Assembly (NCBI GenBank): GCA_913031145.1
Contig: CAJWCO010000013.1
Span: forward strand, 1 to 62,374
Origin: an uncultured Cellvibrionales bacterium
Lineage (GTDB): Bacteria > Pseudomonadota > Gammaproteobacteria > Pseudomonadales > Porticoccaceae
Reading direction: 5' to 3'
DNA: 62,374 bases
Part shown: positions 29,035-37,188 of the stretch, in pieces
How positions within the stretch are numbered: the stretch's first letter is position 1
How the letters are laid out: every line of letters begins with the position of its first letter
Program-made: the position numbers and the translations under genes
The notes under the pieces: model-generated
What the model was told of the DNA's origin: nothing
Database searches by the model: none
What the model saw: the letters and a program-made list of their open reading frames with translations, nothing else

Positions 29035-31292
29035 AATCCAAATCGCTCGCGGTTATTATCCACCAGCCGACGATTTTGGCCATCGCCTTGCAGACGAATT
29101 TGATCGACCAGAATATGGCCGGCTTCGTCAAGTAGTGGGTCAGGCTGACTGGAATCGCTGGACTTGCCGAGCTTAAGTTGTAATCCAATACGCAATGAGT
29201 CGGTGAGCGTTAGGTCGTTGGCTTTGAGCAACTGTTCAATCGAGACCGCATATTTCTTAGCTATGCCGGAGAGCGTATCGCCAGATCTGATCGCATGGGA
29301 CCTCGCTTTTTTGATTGCCTCTGCATCTTTCCAGTCTTGCACGCTCGTATGTATTGGCAGTTCCAGCGCACGTAATCGCGTATTTTCAAGGGCTAGTTGG
29401 CGGCTGTCCCAGTCATTAATGCGATCTCTGCGCGCCTGCAAATTGAGCGAAAGCACATCGTCTTTCCCCCACTGGCGACTCAAGTTTAATTGACCGACCA
29501 GATGCGCAAAGTCTGGAACCTGTTCAATCCGCTTCTGATGTAAAGATGTGAGTGGCGCTATAACCGTTTGCAGCTTCACGCTTTGGTTAAAAGATACAGG
29601 GGGTATACGGTCCCAGGGCAGGGCGGTTTCACGCTGACTCTCGCCGATTTCATCCGGATCAAACGCAGACGGCAGCTCGATGTCAGGCACAACGCCGCGA
29701 TGCTGCGTGCTGTCGCCCGACACCCGATAAAACTTGGAAATGGTCATCTTTAATTGCCCGCGCGACAACTCGCTCACGTCCTGAACGGTTCCCTTGCCGA
29801 AGCTTTGGCTCCCGACCACAAGGGCCCGACCATAATCTTGCAGCGCGCCCGCGGTGATCTCCGACGCCGAGGCGCTAAGCCGGTTAATCATGACCAGTAG
29901 CGGTCCATTGTATACCCGGCGGTGGGTAGCAGATTGCACTGGTGATACGCGTTTTCTCGCATCGCGAATTTGTACAACAGGCCCCGTGTCGATGAACAAA
30001 TCGGTCAACTGAATCGCTTCTCTTAGCGAGCCGCCGCCATTATTTCGAAGGTCTAACACAATGCCATCAATATTTTCAGTCGCCAACTCCTGCAGTAAGC
30101 GAAACACATCACGCGAAGTGCTTTTAAAATCGGGGTCGCGCGCTCGGTAGGCCTCAAAATCCATATAAAACGCAGGTACCTCAAGAACTCCGATACGATA
30201 GGTTTGATTCTCTTCTTCAATCTCAATCACGCGTTTTTGGGCTGATTTCTCTTCGAGTTTGACCTTGTCTCGAACGATTGCAACCAGCGAGGCAGCACCC
30301 GACGCGTCGGCGTTAGCGGGTAATATCTGCAATCGAACGGTACTGTCTTTAGGTCCCCGAATCAGGCCAACCACATCGTCAATGCGCCAGCCAACCACAT
30401 CAACAACCGGCTCAATTCCCTGTCCCACACCTATTATTCGATCTTCCGCTTGTAAAATACCCTGCATATCTGCCGGCCCACCAGGAATAATCCGGACGAC
30501 TTTTGTATAATCATCTTCCGTGCGAAGCTCCGCACCAATGCCTTCTAACGATAGCGACATATTGATTTGAAAGTTCTCACTGGTACGCGGTGAATAATAC
30601 GCGGTATGGGGGTCATAGAGCTCCGCAAAGGCATTCACGTAGAGTTGAAAAACGTCCTGACTGTCTCTCTGTTGATACTGTTTAAGTTGATTTGTAAAAC
30701 GTTTCACTAAAAGCTCGCGTGCCTCGTTCAAATCTTTATCATTGATGAGCAACCGAATTAAAGAGTCTTGAATCCGTCCCAACCAATATGCATCAGCTTC
30801 AGCAGGCGATTCAAGCCACGTGCGTTTATCACTATTAACAATCAGCGTTGCATCACTGTTAAGGTCGAACTTAACGTCGCTCTCTAACAGTCTCTTGTTC
30901 GCGACAAGTCTTGCACTGGCTCGTTCTCGTAGACGGTTGTACATCTTGTATCCAGGGCTGATATCGCCTGACAGAAGTAAATCATCGAGACTTAAGGCTA
31001 ACTTACCGAATTCGTCTATATCCGATTGATAAAAGTAACTTTTCTGCGGATCTAGCATGTCGAGATAGGCGTCAAGATATCGCTTCGAGAGTTGATCATC
31101 GATCGTCGCTTTGCGATAGTGGCGGCTATTCAGGCGCTCGACAATTTCCCGGTAAAGGGCTCCCAACTCAGGATCGCTTTTAATCGCCATAAGCGGCACT
31201 GGCGCGCTCGTCGAACTGCCAAGCGTCTCGCCATGAACGGGGGACAGCGACAGCAGATAAAGAACTGTTAAGATTACAAGATGACGTGCCAT
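29031..31292 (-). CDS. prc: tail-specific protease Prc with an inserted LysM domain
   Basis: Periplasmic C-terminal processing serine protease that in E. coli trims FtsI and degrades the peptidoglycan hydrolase MepS. The 753-residue protein has a signal peptide (cleavage near PVHG/ETL), an N-terminal helical domain, a PDZ domain (about 240-325), and the protease core with S475 in SASASEI and K500 in FGKGTVQ, the Tsp Ser-Lys dyad spacing. The C-terminal Prc region starts near 555. Unusually, residues about 665-709 form a LysM repeat (HAIRSGDTLSGIAKKYAVS) before the conserved Prc ending DPLLDEAGHILVDQI. LysM binds peptidoglycan, so the protease may be held at the wall. Confidence 0.94.
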   Translation of the reverse strand: MARHLVILTVLYLLSLSPVHGETLGSSTSAPVPLMAIKSDPELGALYREIVERLNSRHYRKATIDDQLSKRYLDAYLDMLDPQKSYFYQSDIDEFGKLALSLDDLLLSGDISPGYKMYNRLRERASARLVANKRLLESDVKFDLNSDATLIVNSDKRTWLESPAEADAYWLGRIQDSLIRLLINDKDLNEARELLVKRFTNQLKQYQQRDSQDVFQLYVNAFAELYDPHTAYYSPRTSENFQINMSLSLEGIGAELRTEDDYTKVVRIIPGGPADMQGILQAEDRIIGVGQGIEPVVDVVGWRIDDVVGLIRGPKDSTVRLQILPANADASGAASLVAIVRDKVKLEEKSAQKRVIEIEEENQTYRIGVLEVPAFYMDFEAYRARDPDFKSTSRDVFRLLQELATENIDGIVLDLRNNGGGSLREAIQLTDLFIDTGPVVQIRDARKRVSPVQSATHRRVYNGPLLVMINRLSASASEITAGALQDYGRALVVGSQSFGKGTVQDVSELSRGQLKMTISKFYRVSGDSTQHRGVVPDIELPSAFDPDEIGESQRETALPWDRIPPVSFNQSVKLQTVIAPLTSLHQKRIEQVPDFAHLVGQLNLSRQWGKDDVLSLNLQARRDRINDWDSRQLALENTRLRALELPIHTSVQDWKDAEAIKKARSHAIRSGDTLSGIAKKYAVSIEQLLKANDLTLTDSLRIGLQLKLGKSSDSSQPDPLLDEAGHILVDQIRLQGDGQNRRLVDNNRERFGL

Positions 31293-31897
31293 AGATTAAT
31301 CCTAAATTTCAGTTACAAGTTTAGCAGAAGCTACGTAAGTGCATAGGGTCTTGACTCAATTAGATACGCAAACTTACACGAATAGTCATTCATTCAATCC
31401 CACATGAAGCGAATTTTCGAAGCTGAACCTAACCGATTGCTGAAACGTATGCTGACCTAGAGGAGGATCTTACCCGTCAGGTCGAGGCAACTGCGACTGG
31501 GGTGTTGAAATTCATCAACACATATTGCAAGAGCACCCAATAACCCACATAGACGCCAAAACTCCTTTTTGTCGGAGTTGTTACCGACAGGAAACAAAAA
31601 AAGGTCAGACGGCACCGCCCAAAGACGCCTCACGATGATCACCAAGCAACCAAGGTTTAGTGCAAAAACGCTAGTTTTACCAGTTCTGGTAGCAACGCGG
31701 TCTCATCGACCGACTTCGTTTGAGTCGTTAATGGCGCTATCGACGTAAGATAACCGACAAGAGCGCAGCGTACTTAATATGTGCGATGCGCAAGCCACGA
31801 AGCAACACGCAACCGATCTGTGTGCTCGGCGCTGTAGTTCTGCGTTGAACGTATAAGCGGTATGATCCACCCAGCCATCATAATTATTGGAGCCACC
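31293..31897. other. gene-poor stretch, no supported gene
   Basis: About 600 bases between prc and the SMR gene. Only very short open frames occur (for example 62 codons at 31457-31645 on the minus strand), with no recognisable protein, ribosome site or family motif. A small perfect inverted repeat TACCAG-TT-CTGGTA lies at 31678-31691, and GTCGG/CCGAC arms near 31571-31588. It may be decayed DNA beside the recombinase region. Confidence 0.5.
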
Positions 31898-32227
31898 ATG
31901 GCGTATTTACTTCTTGCCGCGGCAATTGTCTTCGAGGTCTCAGCAACCTTAATGCTAAAAGCCTGCAAGGGTTGGGAGCTCTGGTGGCTTGGGCTAACGG
32001 CAATTTCGTTTTATGCCGTTGCTGGATTTTTATTAGCGATTGTCTTAAAAACGATGAATTTAGGCGTGGCTTACACGATCTGGTCCGGCGTCGGTATTGC
32101 GCTAGTATGCACCGCATCGGCACTTATTTGGCAACAGCAGTTTGATCTATACGCAGCGCTTGGCATATTAATGATTTTTGCAGGCACTATAGTAATCACA
32201 CTTAAATCAAGCGTTATTATACAGTAA
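31898..32227 (+). CDS. small multidrug resistance (SMR) family transporter, EmrE type
   Basis: A 109-residue protein with four membrane helices, the SMR size. The essential membrane glutamate is E13 (AIVFEVSATLMLKAC), and the EmrE-type signature YTIWSGVGIAL is present. Such proteins exchange protons for quaternary ammonium compounds, guanidinium or polyamines; the signature leans to the EmrE branch but the substrate is not certain. ATG 31898 has GGAG seven bases upstream; the frame is open to 31862. Lies next to a tyrosine recombinase, so acquisition by transfer is possible. Confidence 0.9.
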   Translation: MAYLLLAAAIVFEVSATLMLKACKGWELWWLGLTAISFYAVAGFLLAIVLKTMNLGVAYTIWSGVGIALVCTASALIWQQQFDLYAALGILMIFAGTIVITLKSSVIIQ

Positions 32228-32378
32228 GTTTACCGGACGAGCCAATCGCAGCTCATGATACAAGCCTAATGCAAGGTTTTTTAATGCGCAAACACGTCCA
32301 GTAATGTCGGCGTTTGGACGGCCTTATCGGGTGCCAACGCTCCGAATCAGCAGCTCTCTTCAGGTTCAACCACCTAAC

Positions 32379-32412
32379 ACTATGTCCACTAATTAACATT
32401 AGTGGACATAGT
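32379..32412. repeat. perfect 34-bp inverted-repeat element upstream of the recombinase
   Basis: Two 15-base arms, ACTATGTCCACTAAT (32379-32393) and ATTAGTGGACATAGT (32398-32412), flank the four bases TAAC. Read another way, it is 13-base arms with the 8-base spacer ATTAACAT, the size and geometry of a Cre/loxP-type site, with an asymmetric centre. It is not followed by a T-run, so a terminator is unlikely. It could be a recombination site, an operator of the recombinase gene, or an mRNA hairpin. Confidence 0.85.
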
Positions 32413-32476
32413 AGACTCCACGGGCTTTCTTTGCTATGGTCAGCAATCACATCCATCTACCCTTGCAGCAAGCTCT

Positions 32477-33754
32477 ATGGCCTCTCCGTTCAATGCCGTT
32501 CCCATCTTTGATGCACATCGCCTGTTTGTGCGACTTCCCTCGGGAATACATATGCTGAATGACTACCCCGAAACGCGACATTTTATCGAAACTTTAGAAC
32601 GAGATATTCCTGGGGTGTCGTCTGATTTTTTGTACGCACAGTCGTTCTTGAAAAGTTATAGCCGTAAAAATGCAGCGACCTATACCAGCTATCGCAACGA
32701 AATTGAGCGGCTTCTACTTTGGTCCTGGACCATTCGTCGCGCTTCGATTATGGCGGTGAAGCGTGCAGATCTCGAACAGTACTTTGACTTTGTACATCAG
32801 CCACCAAAACAATGGGTTGCCGCGGCGGTCCACAGTCGATTTAAGCTCGTAGGCGGCGCCCACACAGCAAACCCGCTTTGGCGGCCGTTTGTTGCAAAAA
32901 TAGCCAAACAGGATCATCGCAGCGCTCAAGAAAACGGTATCCACACCACCGTGCGACGGGACGGGCACAGATTATCCAATGAGGCGATGAAACTGTGTTT
33001 TTCTGCTCTATCGTGCTTCTACGATTATTTAACCGATGAAAATTATGCGTTTGGCAATCCGATTCCCGCTATCAGAAAGCAATCCCCTTATCTCATCAAA
33101 GGCGCTACCCAAAAGGAAATCAAACGACTATCCGATTCACAGTGGTCTTACGTTCTTAAAACGGCACAACGGGCGGCAGACGAACATGAAGATGCAGAAC
33201 GTGCGCTGTTTATTTTAGCAATGCTTAAAACGCTTTACCTACGGGTATCAGAGTTGTCAGAACGCCCAAATTGGCGCCCCACATGGCAGCATTTTTGGTC
33301 AGATAATGCCGGTAACTCTTGGTTTAAAGTTCTCGGCAAAGGAAACAAAATTCGAGATATATCAGTACCGAACGCGCTGCTCCCCTATATTCAGCGGTAC
33401 CGGTCTGTACGCCAGCTTAATGACTTTAGCTTCGGTGAAAATTCGTCGTTAGTCACAAAGAATCGTGGCGCAGGCGGTATGACTTCCCGTCAGTTACGGC
33501 GTATCGTGCAATCAAGTTTCGATGCCGCTTATCAGCATATGATCGAGCAAGATGTGGGCGGCGATGCTGAAGCTCTGCGAGTGGCAACAACCCACTGGCT
33601 TAGGCACACGGGGGCATCCCAAGATATCGCAACGCGTCCGCTCAAACACATGGCTGACGATCTTGGGCATGCCAGCATGGGCACAACTGACAAGGTTTAT
33701 ATACAATCCGACATGAAGGAGCGCGCGGGTTCGGGAAGAACTCGCGACGTTTAA
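32477..33754 (+). CDS. tyrosine recombinase/integrase
   Basis: Site-specific recombinase of 425 residues. An N-terminal SAM-like core-binding region (about 30-190) precedes the catalytic domain, in which all six active-site residues can be placed: R256 (LYLRVSEL), K288 (LGKGNKIRD), H373 and R376 (HWLRHTG), H398 (LGHASM) and Y408 (KVYIQ). It is therefore probably active. It is longer than XerC/XerD and not one of them. ATG 32477 is chosen over a GTG at 32402, which lies inside the 34-bp inverted repeat. No phage, transposase or cassette genes accompany it. Convergent with cysG. Confidence 0.9.
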   Translation: MASPFNAVPIFDAHRLFVRLPSGIHMLNDYPETRHFIETLERDIPGVSSDFLYAQSFLKSYSRKNAATYTSYRNEIERLLLWSWTIRRASIMAVKRADLEQYFDFVHQPPKQWVAAAVHSRFKLVGGAHTANPLWRPFVAKIAKQDHRSAQENGIHTTVRRDGHRLSNEAMKLCFSALSCFYDYLTDENYAFGNPIPAIRKQSPYLIKGATQKEIKRLSDSQWSYVLKTAQRAADEHEDAERALFILAMLKTLYLRVSELSERPNWRPTWQHFWSDNAGNSWFKVLGKGNKIRDISVPNALLPYIQRYRSVRQLNDFSFGENSSLVTKNRGAGGMTSRQLRRIVQSSFDAAYQHMIEQDVGGDAEALRVATTHWLRHTGASQDIATRPLKHMADDLGHASMGTTDKVYIQSDMKERAGSGRTRDV

Positions 33755-33777
33755 GCCGCCTACAGATTTTGTTACGG

Positions 33778-33891
33778 TCAGTCGGAACGATTAAACCATG
33801 CTAGCTCAGAATGGAGGGAAATAACCGTACCCACAATAAGGAGTGTGGGTGCCTTTGTGTTGGCTGCGCGCACGGTCGGCGCGAGCGTCTA
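33778..33891 (-). pseudogene. detached C-terminal part of cysG behind an in-frame amber codon
   Basis: Directly after the TAG stop of cysG (33891-33889) the same frame continues for 36 codons to a TGA at 33780-33778. The translation, including APTLLIVGTVISL and SELAWFN, matches the conserved end of CysG, where E. coli has SPSLIIIGRVVGL and DKLNWF. So the last 36 residues are still encoded but separated by one nonsense codon. No ribosome site or start codon would allow separate expression. Confidence 0.85.
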
Positions 33892-35172
33892 TAAATTGCC
33901 GATAAAAACTCGCTGCGCGTCCATGGTACCGTTCTCGACGATGGCCGCTGGCGTGTCTTCATCGAGTCCATGCGCGTGTAACGCAGCTAGAATCGTCTCC
34001 ATGCCATTAAGGCCCATGTAAAAAGCCAGGGTCTGTTTTGGTTGCACCAATTCAGCCCAATTTAAATCTAATGTTCCCGAACGGAGATGTCCCGCAATAA
34101 AATGCACTGAGTGAGCATGATCACGGTGCGCAAGCGGTATCCCTGCGTAGCTTGCACAACCAGATGCTGCAGTAATTCCAGGCACGATTTGAAATGGAAT
34201 GCCCTCCCCCGCCAATGACGTAATTTCCTCCCCGCCGCGGCCGAAAAGAAACGGATCACCACCCTTGAGGCGCAAAACACGGCTGCCTTGCTTCGCAAAA
34301 TCAACTAACTTCTGATTGATATTTTCCTGCGTAACTGCATAGCTAGCGCGGCTCTTGCCGACATAAATCCGCATTGCATCTCGTCGTACCCGACCCAGAA
34401 CTTGTGGCGAAATCAGGCGGTCATACAGCACGATATCCGCTTTTTGCATCAGTCTGAGCGCTTTAAATGTCAATAGATCTGGATCTCCAGGGCCACCGCC
34501 AACTAGATATACTTCACCGCTTTTTTTCGGCAGGTTATGTTTTAGTTTTTCGGTAAGTAAGCGAGCGGCCTCGGTTAAATTATTCGCATAAGCCTGCTCG
34601 GCAATTCGACCCTCAAAAACGTCTTCCCAAAACGCTTTACGCTCATTGTCACTGGTAATCTTTGCCTTGACACGCGGGCGGAATCGGCCGGCTAAAGCCG
34701 CTAATTTTCCAAGCCCTGCAGGGATTAAACCTTCCAGTTGAGTTCGCAGTAGGCGCACTAAAACAGGCGCATTACCTCCGCTTGAAATAGCAATCTGCAC
34801 AGGCGAACGATCAACGATCGATGGAAAAATTACGTTCGAGTAGCCAGGGTCATCGACGACGTTAATTAACATGTTGAGACTTTGGGCGTGTCTGGAGACT
34901 AGACGGTTGAGCGTTTTGTCATTGGTCGCCGCAATCACTAGCACTGGATTGAACCCTGCCAGACGGCGGCGCTGATAAGGTTCGAAAATGACCGTAAAGT
35001 CCGTTGATTGCTCTGCTAAAACGCGTAAATCATCGCAAAATTTTATCGCTACGGCGGTAATCAACGCCCCTGCTTCGGTTACCAGCCGGATTTTTCGCAA
35101 GGCAATCTCCCCGCCTCCGACCACCAACACTCGCCGTCCTCTCAAATCATGAAACAGCGGAAGATAATCCAT
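33889..35172 (-). CDS. cysG: siroheme synthase CysG, ending early at an in-frame amber codon
   Basis: Bifunctional enzyme that makes siroheme for sulfite and nitrite reductases. The N-terminal precorrin-2 dehydrogenase/ferrochelatase half has VLVVGGGEIALRKI and the serine motif AISSGGNAPVLVRLL; the C-terminal uroporphyrinogen methyltransferase half has VYLVGGGPGDPDLLT, LRLKGGDPFLFGRGGEE and VPGITAASGCASYAGIPL. The frame stops at residue 427 with TAG, whereas the family runs to about 460; the missing end follows in the same frame. Either a real nonsense mutation, read-through, or a sequence error. The start lies one base after serS, so serS-cysG are cotranscribed. Confidence 0.9.
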   Translation of the reverse strand: MDYLPLFHDLRGRRVLVVGGGEIALRKIRLVTEAGALITAVAIKFCDDLRVLAEQSTDFTVIFEPYQRRRLAGFNPVLVIAATNDKTLNRLVSRHAQSLNMLINVVDDPGYSNVIFPSIVDRSPVQIAISSGGNAPVLVRLLRTQLEGLIPAGLGKLAALAGRFRPRVKAKITSDNERKAFWEDVFEGRIAEQAYANNLTEAARLLTEKLKHNLPKKSGEVYLVGGGPGDPDLLTFKALRLMQKADIVLYDRLISPQVLGRVRRDAMRIYVGKSRASYAVTQENINQKLVDFAKQGSRVLRLKGGDPFLFGRGGEEITSLAGEGIPFQIVPGITAASGCASYAGIPLAHRDHAHSVHFIAGHLRSGTLDLNWAELVQPKQTLAFYMGLNGMETILAALHAHGLDEDTPAAIVENGTMDAQRVFIGNL

Positions 35173-35173
35173 A

Positions 35174-36454
35174 CTAAGAGATTACACGGAGGCTATTCAT
35201 GTAGGGCTGCAAGACGTCTGGGACTTGAATGGAGCCGTCCTCTCGTTGATAATTTTCCATGACGGCAACTAAAGTGCGCCCCACGGCAAGGCCTGAGCCG
35301 TTGACGGTATGGATGTGCTCAACCTGCCCGCTACTGGCATTGCGATAGCGAGTCTTCATCCGCCGGGCCTGAAAGTCAGTGAAGTTGCTACATGAGGAAA
35401 TCTCGCGGTAAGTAGATTGCGATGGTAGCCAGACTTCCAAATCATAAGTTTTTGCTGCAGAAAAGCCTAGGTCGCCGCCGCATAGGGTGACCCTACGGTA
35501 TGGAAGTTTAAGCTTCTCTAATATACTTTGCGCGTGCGTGGTCAAATCATCGAGAGCAGCCCATGATTTTTTAGCCTCCACAAACTGCACCATTTCTACC
35601 TTGTCGAATTGATGCTGACGGATCATGCCACGGGTGTCGCGACCATAACTGCCAGCTTCGCTTCGGAAACACGGCGTGTGACACACGAATTTGATCGGCA
35701 ATTCATCAATAATTTCATTGCGGAAGATATTCGTGACAGGCACTTCTGCAGTTGGGATTAAGTAATACTCCCGCTCGTCGTCAAGCTTAAACAAGTCAGC
35801 CTCAAATTTGGGTAGTTGGCCGGTACCCAACAGAGATTCACGATTGACAATATAAGGCGTGTACACCTCCTCGTAACCATGCTCTGTAATATGCGTATTC
35901 AGCATGAACTGCCCGAGAGCGCGATGCAGGAGTGCAATCTGCCCACGCATTTGCAAGAATCGAGATCCCGTGATTTTTGCGCCTCTGTCAAAATCTAAAC
36001 CGCCCAAAGCAACGCCTAAGTCAACATGATCAAGCGGGCTAAAAGTAAAAGTTGGAGGCTCCCCCCACCGCCGAGTTTCTAAATTATCGCTTTCGCTTTT
36101 TCCATTGGGAACACTACCGTCTGGAATATTAGGCATCTCGAGAAGTAATGATTCAATTTTGCTTTGCACCGCCTGTAAGGATTCCTCGGCCTCTAAAAAG
36201 GCGTGTTTCAGTGCTTCCCCTTGCGCTTTAAGTGGTTCTATATCGTCACCTTTAGCTTTGGCTGCACCGATGAGAGCGCCGATCGATTTTGAATATTGAT
36301 TCCGTTCTGCTTGCAGACCCTCTGCTTTTATCTGCCTTTCCTTTCGGTCCGTATCAAGGCGCGTAAAAAGAGCGGCATCTAGCTCATAATGTTTTTTGCG
36401 TAACGCTTCAGCAACCTTGGGGAGGTCAGTGCGAAGTAATTTTGGGTCGATCAT
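35174..36454 (-). CDS. serS: serine-tRNA ligase
   Basis: Charges tRNA-Ser (one such tRNA is at the left edge of this window). The 426-residue class II synthetase has the N-terminal coiled-coil arm (about 30-100), motif 2 ([16 protein letters not shown], then [10 protein letters not shown]) and motif 3 ([16 protein letters not shown]). It is 80 bases from lolA and followed after one base by cysG. Confidence 0.97.
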   Translation of the reverse strand: MIDPKLLRTDLPKVAEALRKKHYELDAALFTRLDTDRKERQIKAEGLQAERNQYSKSIGALIGAAKAKGDDIEPLKAQGEALKHAFLEAEESLQAVQSKIESLLLEMPNIPDGSVPNGKSESDNLETRRWGEPPTFTFSPLDHVDLGVALGGLDFDRGAKITGSRFLQMRGQIALLHRALGQFMLNTHITEHGYEEVYTPYIVNRESLLGTGQLPKFEADLFKLDDEREYYLIPTAEVPVTNIFRNEIIDELPIKFVCHTPCFRSEAGSYGRDTRGMIRQHQFDKVEMVQFVEAKKSWAALDDLTTHAQSILEKLKLPYRRVTLCGGDLGFSAAKTYDLEVWLPSQSTYREISSCSNFTDFQARRMKTRYRNASSGQVEHIHTVNGSGLAVGRTLVAVMENYQREDGSIQVPDVLQPYMNSLRVIS

Positions 36455-36534
36455 TTTTGTTCCTTTCCCTTGAGGGACCTACAAGCAAGTGACTGCCTGA
36501 AATAGTATCAGGACTTCGCTTTCCCTCGTGAAGT

Positions 36535-37188
36535 TCACTGTGAGTTATAGATCACGTCGACGCCTTCTGGTATTTTGAAGTTAAATGACGGGTCGCGTAT
36601 GGGTTTATTAACCTGTACATCGCTAAACGTGATGGTGTTGATTTGGTCCTGACTTTTAACGCTGATCGCGACCAACTGATGCTCACTAAAGGTCAATGTA
36701 ATTTCATCGAGTAATTCCGAGTGACTTTTCGCTACTAGCGTAAAATTTCTTTTTGAATCGCCACGATCCGCTTCCGTGACGCTAAACGCTGTTTCTATTT
36801 CCGACAGGGACCCCGAAAGTATCAGCGCAGGCGTAACAGCGAGTTGGCCATCAAAGTCTTCCACAATGACCTGATCTAATTCCTCATCATAAATCCAGAG
36901 CTGCCGACCGTCCGTGACAATTTGCTGTTTGAAGGGCCGTTCCACGACCCAACGCATCGATGCCGGTCTTGAGAACTGAAATATGCCATACGAGTGCTCT
37001 TGCGCGAAACCGGAATCATCGCTGGCTGCCTGTTCAAAGCGCGCGCTAAATGTTTGCAGGGGAACCAGTAATCGATGCAACTGTTCACTACTTGGGGCTT
37101 TGTCAGACGCGAAAGAAACCCCTAAGTATAGAAGTGTTGAGCACGCCAAACACCTGCGAATGAGCGTCATCTTTTCAGCCTTCGTCAA
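36535..37188 (-). CDS. lolA: outer-membrane lipoprotein carrier protein LolA
   Basis: Periplasmic chaperone that takes lipoproteins from LolCDE to LolB. The 217-residue protein has a signal peptide ([19 protein letters not shown]) and LolA motifs: [28 protein letters not shown] (read in two parts) and [18 protein letters not shown]. The start overlaps the ftsK stop by four bases. In Pseudomonas lolA is followed by rarA and crcB before serS; these are missing here. Confidence 0.94.
   Translation of the reverse strand: MTKAEKMTLIRRCLACSTLLYLGVSFASDKAPSSEQLHRLLVPLQTFSARFEQAASDDSGFAQEHSYGIFQFSRPASMRWVVERPFKQQIVTDGRQLWIYDEELDQVIVEDFDGQLAVTPALILSGSLSEIETAFSVTEADRGDSKRNFTLVAKSHSELLDEITLTFSEHQLVAISVKSQDQINTITFSDVQVNKPIRDPSFNFKIPEGVDVIYNSQ

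Noticed and set aside
31457-31645. 62-codon open frame on the minus strand in the gap before the SMR gene
   Set aside because: No ribosome site, no recognisable family, ordinary chance length.
32228-32380. Possible integron attC-like segments (GCCTAAT, CCTAAC) before the recombinase
   Set aside because: No matching GTTRRRY partner at a proper distance, and the recombinase lacks the IntI-specific insertion.
32379-32412. 34-bp palindrome as a transcription terminator of the SMR gene
   Set aside because: The 15-pair stem is AT-rich and not followed by a T-run; a terminator of recognised type is not supported.
32477-33754. Recombinase as XerC or XerD
   Set aside because: It is about 125 residues longer, with a different N-terminal region, and is not in an xer gene context.
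33826-33849. ACCCACA/TGTGGGT inverted repeat between cysG and the recombinase as a terminator
   Set aside because: It lies inside the conserved cysG C-terminal coding sequence and lacks a T-run on either strand.
33889-33891. TAG in cysG as a pyrrolysine codon
   Set aside because: No pyl genes in the window, TAG is used as a normal stop elsewhere here, and CysG needs no such residue. Ordinary nonsense or sequence error is more likely.
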